Assembly (NCBI GenBank): GCA_012838715.1 | Contig: DUOR01000388.1 | Location: 1-14,253, forward strand | From: Actinomycetales bacterium | GTDB taxonomy: Bacteria > Actinomycetota > Actinomycetes > Mycobacteriales > Mycobacteriaceae | Reading direction: 5' to 3' | DNA length: 14,253 bases | Shown: positions 8,275-14,253 of the stretch, piece by piece | How the letters are laid out: the number at the start of each line of letters is the position of its first letter | Numbering within the stretch: the first letter of the stretch is position 1 | Translations under genes and position numbers: made by a program | Notes under the pieces: generated by a model | Told to the model about the DNA's origin: nothing | Seen by the model: the letters and a program-made list of their open reading frames with translations, nothing else | The model's database searches: none

Positions 8275-10865
8275 CGTCGGCACGAAAAGAGCTGAAGTTC
8301 CTCGCCCTGGTGCTCGTCGTCGCGATGCTGACGATCGGCGCGCCCAACCCCCGGGCGTGGGCGCAGGAGGACGACGAAACGTTCCGGCATACGGCGCGGA
8401 CGCCGTACATGATGGTCATCGACACCTCGGCGTCGATGGGCAATTCGGTGCAGCTGTCCGACGCGAACAGCACCTCGCGGACGCGGCTCGCATTGGCGCA
8501 GGAAGCGCTGCTCGACGTCGTTGGCGACCTCGGGGAGACGAACCCGCTGGGCATCCTGTCGTACCCCGGGGCCGGCGCCACCGACGGCCAGGGCTGCAGT
8601 ACCGGTGAGCTGCTGGTGGACCCGGGGTCGACCGTCGACCGGTCGCGGGCGGAATCCGCGGTGCAGGGCCTCCACGCCAGCGGCGACACCCCGACGGGGC
8701 CGGCGCTGCGCAACGCGGCGGACATCCTGCGGAACTCCGGCGCGTCGAGCGGCGCCATCCTCCTCTTCTCCGACGGCGAGGCGAACTGCGGCAGCCGGTC
8801 GGTGTGCGAGGTCGCCGAGGAACTGTCCGCCGACGGCTTCGACGTCCAGGTCAACACCGTCGGACTGAACCTGCCGGAATCGGCGCGCGCCGAAATGGAG
8901 TGCGTGGCCAACGTCACCGGGGGTCGCGCCATGCTTTCCGACGACCCGAACGAGCTCAAGGACATGCTCCGCGATTCGGTCCTGCCGACCCTCGACGTCC
9001 AAACGGACATCCCGGCCGTCATTCCGCGCAGCATCGGACCCGGTGGCTCGGGTTCCGCCGCCGGCGTGACCGTCGGCGTCAACGGTTCCGGTACGGCCCG
9101 CGACGTTCGCGCGGCTATGACCCTCATGTCCGCGAACGGGCAGCCGGGCGCCGTCACCGTGACTCGACCGGTGCAGTACTACGGCAACATCACAGTGGGG
9201 GAGACGGCGCAGAGATCCTTCACCATCAAACCGAGCCCGGCCGTCCGCCCCGGCGACTACCGGTGGCGACTCTGGGTGTCGGCGGACAACGCCGAGACCA
9301 TCATCCTCGAAGGCGACGTACGCGTCACCGACGAACTTGACCCCGGCGCCTACGGGCCGATATTCGACGACGTCCAACACGCGGTGATCATGGGCGACTC
9401 GTATGCGTCGGGGGAAGGTGCGGCATACAGCCTCAATGATTACGACGCGGACGAAACCGGTGGCGCCTGGTGCCATCGCTCCGGCAACGCCTACGGGGAG
9501 CTTCTCTTCGGCGACGGCGGCACGACCAACATCGCCTGTTCCGGTGCCGTCGCCGACGACTTCGTCGGAAACTCCCGCAACCACCCGGACAACGTCCAGC
9601 CGCAGCTCGACCGGCTCGACCAGATTCAGGACGAGGAACAGGTCGACGCCGTACTGATGAGCGTCGGCGGAAACGACACCGGTTTCGGAGGACTCATCCG
9701 CTCCTGCGTCATCGGCAAAAACTGCGGCTACGGCGGCAACGGCTACATTGACGTGTCACGGCGGGGCGGCGCGGCCCAAGAGAATATCTTCAGGGCAATC
9801 ATGAACGTGCACCGCACACTCAACGACGAGGATCGCGTCGAGGAACGCGATGGACGTTTCGCCCCCATCGTCGTCGTGCCCTATCCCCGCATCATCCCGT
9901 TCCGGCAGAACGTGGCGGCTCCCGGTACGGGCCCCTTCTGTTTCGATGGCGTCGACGCCGGCGAATACGGACTGTTGAACGCCTACCTGAACGCGCTCAA
10001 CGGATCGGTGCAGGCCGCGGTTAGGGAGGCTCGGAGCCAGGGCGTTCCCGCCCATTACCCCGAGCCGGTCATTCACGTCATGCAGACGGAGAACCATATC
10101 TGCGCGGAGGACAATTGGGCCGTGCGGCCGCGCCCGGTGGACATGCCCGGGCTGGTGTCCATGAACGAGACGCTGTGGTGGCGCAAGATCCTCCCCAATG
10201 ACGAGACCAGGCACGAGCTGCAGGAACTCGCGCACCCGAATGCCCGTGGGCACGTTGCGATGGCCCAGGCGATCGCGGCGTGGTCGACGAGTGCGGAAGC
10301 TGCACCGACGTCCGGCAACATCGCGGCCGATTCCGGATGGTCGAGAATCGCGATGAACGCAATCACCGAGAAGCCGAAAGATTGGCTCGTCTCGGGTCTT
10401 GGCTTCGTGGGCAAACGATTGGTCATCAACGGGCTGAGGACCTGGAATCCGAAGGCCACCCTCGGCGCCACCGCGCTCGATGTCGTCACCTCCCCGACGT
10501 GGCGGCTGAACAAGCCCGGGGCGCCGTACACCATGTCGATGCGCAGTCGACCGGTGATACTCGGGACCGGTGAACTCGACGAGAACGGCAACATCGCCGA
10601 GGACTTCGTCATCCCCGAGGGAACGCCACCGGGGATCCACACCATTTACATCGAAACGTGGAACCAGGCCGGCGAACGGGTCGTCCATGAACAGCAGATC
10701 CGGGTCGTCTCCAACGGCACGATTCTGGCCATCGGCGCCATCGGCGTGGGCCTGATCGTTCTGCTCACCGGCGCCCTCGGCTGGGGATCCTCCCGGCTCC
10801 GGTCCGCCGCGGCGGTGAAGCGCATGAAGAAGCGCGTCGACGCGGACGCCGACCCCGGGGCCTAG
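8271..10865 (+). CDS. Exported membrane-anchored vWA-SGNH hydrolase fusion protein
   Basis: Unnamed 864-residue surface protein. A signal peptide covers residues 1-31 (cleavage after AWA). A von Willebrand A domain spans about 44-245 with a complete metal-ion site: DTSAS (51-55), Thr142 in GDTPTG, and Asp168 in LFSDGEANC. Next is a beta domain (about 260-355) resembling NEW3-type modules. The SGNH hydrolase (about 366-680) shows block I GDSYASGEG with Ser377, block II Gly425 in ACSGA, block III GGNDTGF with Asn468, and block V HPNARGH with His655. The residue three before His655 is Glu652, not the usual Asp. An Ig-like stalk (GELDENGNIAEDFVIPEG onward) leads to a membrane helix at about 818-838 and a basic tail. 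Ten cysteines occur, four in the vWA and six in the SGNH domain. It is likely an envelope esterase or acyl hydrolase; the substrate is unknown. The ATGA overlap suggests coupled translation with the PASTA gene. Confidence 0.9.
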   Translation: MTSARKELKFLALVLVVAMLTIGAPNPRAWAQEDDETFRHTARTPYMMVIDTSASMGNSVQLSDANSTSRTRLALAQEALLDVVGDLGETNPLGILSYPGAGATDGQGCSTGELLVDPGSTVDRSRAESAVQGLHASGDTPTGPALRNAADILRNSGASSGAILLFSDGEANCGSRSVCEVAEELSADGFDVQVNTVGLNLPESARAEMECVANVTGGRAMLSDDPNELKDMLRDSVLPTLDVQTDIPAVIPRSIGPGGSGSAAGVTVGVNGSGTARDVRAAMTLMSANGQPGAVTVTRPVQYYGNITVGETAQRSFTIKPSPAVRPGDYRWRLWVSADNAETIILEGDVRVTDELDPGAYGPIFDDVQHAVIMGDSYASGEGAAYSLNDYDADETGGAWCHRSGNAYGELLFGDGGTTNIACSGAVADDFVGNSRNHPDNVQPQLDRLDQIQDEEQVDAVLMSVGGNDTGFGGLIRSCVIGKNCGYGGNGYIDVSRRGGAAQENIFRAIMNVHRTLNDEDRVEERDGRFAPIVVVPYPRIIPFRQNVAAPGTGPFCFDGVDAGEYGLLNAYLNALNGSVQAAVREARSQGVPAHYPEPVIHVMQTENHICAEDNWAVRPRPVDMPGLVSMNETLWWRKILPNDETRHELQELAHPNARGHVAMAQAIAAWSTSAEAAPTSGNIAADSGWSRIAMNAITEKPKDWLVSGLGFVGKRLVINGLRTWNPKATLGATALDVVTSPTWRLNKPGAPYTMSMRSRPVILGTGELDENGNIAEDFVIPEGTPPGIHTIYIETWNQAGERVVHEQQIRVVSNGTILAIGAIGVGLIVLLTGALGWGSSRLRSAAAVKRMKKRVDADADPGA

Positions 10866-10872
10866 AGCCCCG
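10856..10872. terminator. Small hairpin spanning both convergent stop codons
   Basis: CGGGGC at 10856-10861 pairs with GCCCCG at 10867-10872 around the loop CTAGA, with two further pairs beyond a mismatch (10853-10854 with 10874-10875). The loop carries the shared stop codons of the two convergent genes. There is no T-run on either strand. It could slow polymerase from both sides, but a 6-bp stem in such GC-rich DNA may be chance. Confidence 0.3.
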
Positions 10873-11587
10873 AGGCGGCGGCCTCGTCGACGAAGACGAT
10901 GGTTTCGGCGCGGCCGTGGACGCCCGTCGCGGGCCACTCCACGGCCGGCTCGCCGTCGGCGATGGCCTTCACGGCCTCCGCCTTTCCTTCGCCGGACACC
11001 AGCAGCCACACCCGCTCGGCCGTGTTCACGGCCGGGAGGGTCAGCGACACGCGGGTCGGCGGGGGCTTCGGGCAGTCCCGGACCTCCACGACCAGGCGCT
11101 CCGACTCGGCGATGGCGGGGGTGTGCGGGAACAGCGAGTTCACGTGGCCCTCGCCGCCCATGCCCAGCAGGTGCAGGTCGAAACCGTCGGGGGCGTGCAT
11201 CTCCAGGATGTCCGCGTACGCGTCGGCGGCGCACACCGGGTCCTCCAGGTACGCGCCACCGGAGGGCGCGATCTCGAAGATGTGCGACTCCGGGATGCCC
11301 ACGTGGTCCAGCAGCGCCTCGCGCGCCTGCCCGACGTTGCGGTCCGGGGAATCCGCCGGGACGAAACGCTCGTCGCCGAAGAACACCAGCACCCGATCCC
11401 ACTCGATGTCGCCGGAATCCTTCCGCAGCGCCTCCAACAGGCCGATGCCGGCGCCGCCGCCGGTCAGGACCACCCGGGCGAGATCGTCGTCGCCCTGCGC
11501 CGCCGTGACCACCTCCACGAAGCGGGCGCGGGCCGCCTCAATCAGGGCGCCGAGATCGTCGTGGCGGGAAAACTGGGCGTCGGTCAT
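10862..11587 (-). CDS. pgl: 6-phosphogluconolactonase
   Basis: Hydrolyses 6-phosphogluconolactone to 6-phosphogluconate, step two of the oxidative pentose-phosphate pathway (also called devB). The product is 241 residues, normal for the family. Visible motifs are VLTGGGAGIGLLEAL near the N-terminus, the substrate-binding FFGDERFVP (Asp72, Glu73, Arg74) with DSPDRNVGQAREALL, and the active-site block LLGMGGEGHVNSLFPHT with His148. The C-terminal WLLVSGEGKAEAV is also typical. The start is ATG at 11587, sharing ATGA with the opcA stop; GAGGAG lies 8 bases upstream inside opcA, so translation is probably coupled. An open frame runs further upstream within opcA but shows no family match. The stop overlaps the stop of the convergent SGNH gene. 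Confidence 0.96.
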   Translation of the reverse strand: MTDAQFSRHDDLGALIEAARARFVEVVTAAQGDDDLARVVLTGGGAGIGLLEALRKDSGDIEWDRVLVFFGDERFVPADSPDRNVGQAREALLDHVGIPESHIFEIAPSGGAYLEDPVCAADAYADILEMHAPDGFDLHLLGMGGEGHVNSLFPHTPAIAESERLVVEVRDCPKPPPTRVSLTLPAVNTAERVWLLVSGEGKAEAVKAIADGEPAVEWPATGVHGRAETIVFVDEAAASGL

Positions 11588-12600
11588 CGGGTGGACTCCT
11601 CGGGGTCGTTGGGGACGGGCGCCGGTTCCACGGCGTCGGAAAGCGAATCGGTGACGCGGCGGACGCGGCTCAGGCCACGCAACGCGCGAGCGTAGGCGGT
11701 GTCGGGGTCGAGGTGGCGCAGCTCCTCCGCCAAGCAATCGACGGTGGTGCGGCGGGACAGGGCCACCTTGAACGGCCGGCGGCCGTTGACCGTGACGCAG
11801 GCGGTGGAGGCGTTCTCCACGGCCAGAGACACCGTCGCCCCCTCACGCTCCAGCACCACGCGCGTGACCGGCGGCTTCGCGTCGCCGTCGGCGTCGAGCG
11901 GCACCTCCGGCTCATCGGTGACCACGCGGGCCACCGGGGCGGCCAGGCGATCGGCGAGCCAGCCGGCCGCCAGATCCACCGACGGATCCTCGCCCGGGCC
12001 CCAGATGCGCGCGCCCGTGACCTCCGTGTGCGGCGGCAAATCCAGCGCCGACGCCAGCACGCCGCGCCACGACGTCAGGCGCGACCACGACAGGTCCGAA
12101 TCGCCCGGCGTGTACCCGGTGCGGCGCATGAACACCGCCTCGGCGTCCGGGTCCGCCAGCGAATCCGTGATGCGGCGCTGCGCAATCTGGCCAATCGGCG
12201 TCGCCGCCGGCACCTGCGGCGGCCGCGACGGCCACCACGCCACCACCGGCGTGTCCGGCAGCAGCAGGGGAGTGACGATCGCCTCCGGGTGGGCGCCGAC
12301 CTCACCCTCCATGTGCATGACGACGACCTCCGCGGCACCCGCCTCGCCGCCCAGGCGCAACTCCGCGTCCAGGCGGTTCTCGCCCCGCGGCTCACCCGAC
12401 ACCAGCACCAGCACGCGCGCGGGATGCTCCCGCGACACCGCGTTGACGGTGGCGACGATGTTCTCGATGTCGTCGTCGCGGTGGGCGAGGACGATGAGCG
12501 TCAGCACCCGGCCGGTGGTGACGATGCCGCCGGTCTCCCGAAGGGTCACCAGCTTGCGGGCGATGTCCCGCGTGTCGGTGTCCGGCAAATCAATAATCAT
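11584..12600 (-). CDS. opcA: OpcA, glucose-6-phosphate dehydrogenase assembly protein
   Basis: OpcA forms a complex with Zwf and is needed for full glucose-6-phosphate dehydrogenase activity in corynebacteria and cyanobacteria. The product is 338 residues, a little longer than the roughly 319 of C. glutamicum. Family features seen: the N-terminus MIIDLPDTDTRDIARKL, TTGRVLTLIVLA, REHPARVLVLVSG, LLLPDTPVVAWWPSRPP, RRITDSL, and DLSWSRLTSWRGVLASALD. A non-conserved proline- and charge-rich tail accounts for the extra length. The start is uncertain: ATG 12600 matches homologue N-termini, while GTG 12606 two codons earlier is better spaced from the ribosome binding site. It lies about 50 bases after zwf and overlaps pgl by four bases, forming one operon. 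Confidence 0.95.
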   Translation of the reverse strand: MIIDLPDTDTRDIARKLVTLRETGGIVTTGRVLTLIVLAHRDDDIENIVATVNAVSREHPARVLVLVSGEPRGENRLDAELRLGGEAGAAEVVVMHMEGEVGAHPEAIVTPLLLPDTPVVAWWPSRPPQVPAATPIGQIAQRRITDSLADPDAEAVFMRRTGYTPGDSDLSWSRLTSWRGVLASALDLPPHTEVTGARIWGPGEDPSVDLAAGWLADRLAAPVARVVTDEPEVPLDADGDAKPPVTRVVLEREGATVSLAVENASTACVTVNGRRPFKVALSRRTTVDCLAEELRHLDPDTAYARALRGLSRVRRVTDSLSDAVEPAPVPNDPEESTR

Positions 12601-12613
12601 TGGCACGTGAAAA

Positions 12614-12623
12614 CCTCTTCCTT
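12614..12623 (-). promoter_or_regulatory. Ribosome binding site of opcA, favouring the GTG start
   Basis: On the minus strand the sequence reads AAGGAAGAGG, ending 7 bases before GTG 12606 and 13 bases before ATG 12600. The spacing favours the GTG start, which would add Met-Pro to the protein; homology favours the ATG. Confidence 0.6.
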
Positions 12624-12655
12624 ACGTCCGTGAAGTCCGGTGAACGGTGCGCGCG

Positions 12656-14212
12656 TCACGGACGCCGCCACGTGCGGCCCTCGCGCTCGAGCATGCGGTC
12701 GGCCGACTCGGGGCCCCACGTACCCGCCGGATACTCCTCGGGGCGGCCGCGCTTCGACCAGTAATCGATGATCGGGTCGAGGATCTTCCAGGAGAGCTCG
12801 ACCTCCTCGTTGGTGGGGAACAGGCTCGCCTCGTCCAGCATGGCGTCGAGGATGAGCCGCTCGTACGCCTCCGGCGACTGCTCCGTGAACGACTCCGAGT
12901 AGGAGAAGTCCATGTTCACGTCGCGGACCTCCATCGTGGAGCCCGGGACCTTCGAACCGAAGCGCATCAGCACGCCCTCGTCCGGCTGCACGCGGATGAC
13001 CATCGCGTTCTGGCCCAGCGCCGTTGTCATCGTGTCGGCGAACGGCAGGTGCGGCGCCGACTTGAACACCAGCGCAATCTCGGTGACGCGGCGGCCCAGG
13101 CGCTTGCCGGACCGCAGGTAGAACGGGACGCCCGCCCAGCGGCGCGAATTGATCTGCAGCGTGCACGCCGCGTAGGTCTCGGTGGTGGACTCCGGGTCGA
13201 AGCCCTCCTCCTCGCGCAGGCCGCGCACGTAGTGCGAGCCCTGCCAACCGGCCGCGTACTGGCCGCGGGCCGTGGTCTTCGACAGCGGGCGCACCGGCTC
13301 GGTGGCGCGCAGGACCTTGATCTTCTCGGTCTGCAGCTCCTCCGGGGTGAACGCCACCGGCTCCTCCATGGCCACCAGGGCCAGCAGCTGCAGCAGGTGG
13401 TTCTGGATCACGTCGCGGGCGGCGCCGATGCCGTCGTAGTAGCCGGCGCGGCCGCCCAGGCCGATGTCCTCGGCCATGGTGATCTGCACGTGGTCCACGT
13501 AGTGCGAGTTCCACAGCGGGTCGAACAGCTGGTTGGCGAAGCGCATGGCCAGGATGTTCTGCACCGTCTCCTTGCCCAGGTAGTGGTCGATGCGGAACAC
13601 CGACGACTCGGGGAAGACGGAGTTGACGATCTGGTTCAGCTCGCGGGCGGATTCGAGGTCATGGCCGAAGGGCTTCTCGATGACCACACGACGCCAATTG
13701 TCCTGCCCCGCCTGAGCCAGGCCCGCACGATCGAGCTGGTGGCAGACGTCGGAGAAGTTGTCCGGCGGAATGGACAGGTAGTAGGCCCAGTTGCCGGCGG
13801 TGCCGCGGGTGGCGTCCAGCTCGGCGAGCTTGTCGCTGAGGCGGTCGAAGGCGTCGTCGTCGACGAAGGTGCCCTGCACGAAGTGGATGCCCTCCGCCAG
13901 GCGCTGCCACACGTTCTCGCGGATGGGGGTGCGGGCGCCCGCCTCGACGGCCTCGCGGACGTAGTTCTCGAAGTACTCCTTCGACCAGTCGCGGCGGCCG
14001 TAGCCGACCAGCGCGAAGGACGCCGGCAGCAGGCCGCGGTTGGCCAGGTCGTAGATGGCGGGCAGGAGCTTCTTGCGGGCGAGGTCGCCCGTCACGCCGA
14101 AGATGACCATGCCGCCCGGGCCCGCGATCCGGGGCAGCCGCTTGTCCAGCGGGTCACGCAGCGGGTTGTTCCAATCGTCGGCGATCACGGCGCCGGAGAT
14201 GTCTTTGCTCAA
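12656..14212 (-). CDS. zwf: Glucose-6-phosphate 1-dehydrogenase
   Basis: Oxidises glucose 6-phosphate to 6-phosphogluconolactone with reduction of NADP, the entry step and a main NADPH source. The product is 518 residues against about 514 in C. glutamicum, and the two look highly similar from memory. Motifs: nucleotide-binding VIFGVTGDLARKKLLPAIYD (Gly39-Leu44); EKPFGHDLESA with Lys180; the active-site signature RIDHYLGKE with His210 and Lys214; and later RWAGVPFYLRSGKRL and VRDVNMDFSYSE. The C-terminus PAGTWGPESADRMLEREG, closing with TWRRP, is intact. The start given is TTG at 14212 with a weak GGAAAG 11 bases upstream. The frame stays open to the window edge, so an earlier start cannot be excluded, but the length already fits the family. 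In relatives tkt and tal precede it. Confidence 0.97.
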   Translation of the reverse strand: MSKDISGAVIADDWNNPLRDPLDKRLPRIAGPGGMVIFGVTGDLARKKLLPAIYDLANRGLLPASFALVGYGRRDWSKEYFENYVREAVEAGARTPIRENVWQRLAEGIHFVQGTFVDDDAFDRLSDKLAELDATRGTAGNWAYYLSIPPDNFSDVCHQLDRAGLAQAGQDNWRRVVIEKPFGHDLESARELNQIVNSVFPESSVFRIDHYLGKETVQNILAMRFANQLFDPLWNSHYVDHVQITMAEDIGLGGRAGYYDGIGAARDVIQNHLLQLLALVAMEEPVAFTPEELQTEKIKVLRATEPVRPLSKTTARGQYAAGWQGSHYVRGLREEEGFDPESTTETYAACTLQINSRRWAGVPFYLRSGKRLGRRVTEIALVFKSAPHLPFADTMTTALGQNAMVIRVQPDEGVLMRFGSKVPGSTMEVRDVNMDFSYSESFTEQSPEAYERLILDAMLDEASLFPTNEEVELSWKILDPIIDYWSKRGRPEEYPAGTWGPESADRMLEREGRTWRRP

Positions 14213-14253
14213 GGGGGTGCGTACTTTCCGGGGAAATGGATGGCCGCCGCGGC

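Noticed and set aside
8208..11402. Long minus-strand open frames opposite the vWA-SGNH gene (458 and 548 codons)
   Set aside because: The plus frame has a signal peptide, ordered domains and catalytic motifs. The opposite frames show only Arg/Gly/Ala/Asp-rich sequence without recognisable domains.
11699..12633. Plus-strand open frames opposite opcA (303 and 306 codons)
   Set aside because: Antisense shadows of opcA; compositionally biased and without family features.

Overview
The window is very GC-rich with actinobacterial codon use (third positions almost all G or C). It carries a conserved central-carbon cluster in the order whiA - gap - pgk - tpiA - ppc - secG, followed on the other strand by zwf - opcA - pgl. 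The order gap-pgk-tpi-ppc, the presence of opcA, and the close match of Zwf, OpcA and Pgk to corynebacterial proteins as I remember them point to Corynebacterium or a close relative in the Mycobacteriales. The species cannot be named from this alone.

Layout. The plus strand opens with the 3' end of whiA (1-392), then a 158-base gap with candidate promoter elements. The glycolytic block follows: gap (551-1558), pgk (1663-2874), tpiA (2947-3729) and ppc (3861-6632). The junctions after gap, pgk and tpiA each hold a GC-rich stem-loop (arms of 15, 7 and 19 bp). None has a clean U-tract, so they look more like attenuators or RNA-processing sites than hard stops. secG (6751-6987) has its own candidate -10 box and ends at a textbook intrinsic terminator (7012-7043).

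The unusual part is 7113-10865, a two-gene unit between secG and pgl. Gene one has a candidate -10 box placed so that its mRNA would be leaderless. It encodes a single-pass membrane protein with two PASTA repeats and a C-terminal NPCBM-like (carbohydrate-binding) domain. Gene two overlaps it by ATGA. It encodes an 864-residue exported protein: signal peptide, von Willebrand A domain with an intact MIDAS, a beta domain, an SGNH/GDSL hydrolase, an Ig-like stalk and a C-terminal membrane anchor. The pair looks like a membrane-tethered envelope esterase with a partner that recognises the cell wall. I know of no described system with this composition.

The minus strand carries the oxidative pentose-phosphate genes zwf (14212-12656), opcA (12600-11584) and pgl (11587-10862). 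opcA and pgl overlap by ATGA. pgl and the SGNH gene converge, and their stop codons share one CTAG palindrome, leaving no room for a separate terminator.

Together the housekeeping genes cover lower glycolysis from triose phosphate to 3-phosphoglycerate, anaplerotic oxaloacetate formation, and the NADPH-producing entry to the pentose-phosphate pathway. SecG serves the protein export on which the neighbouring envelope pair depends. No RNA gene, insertion sequence or CRISPR array was seen.
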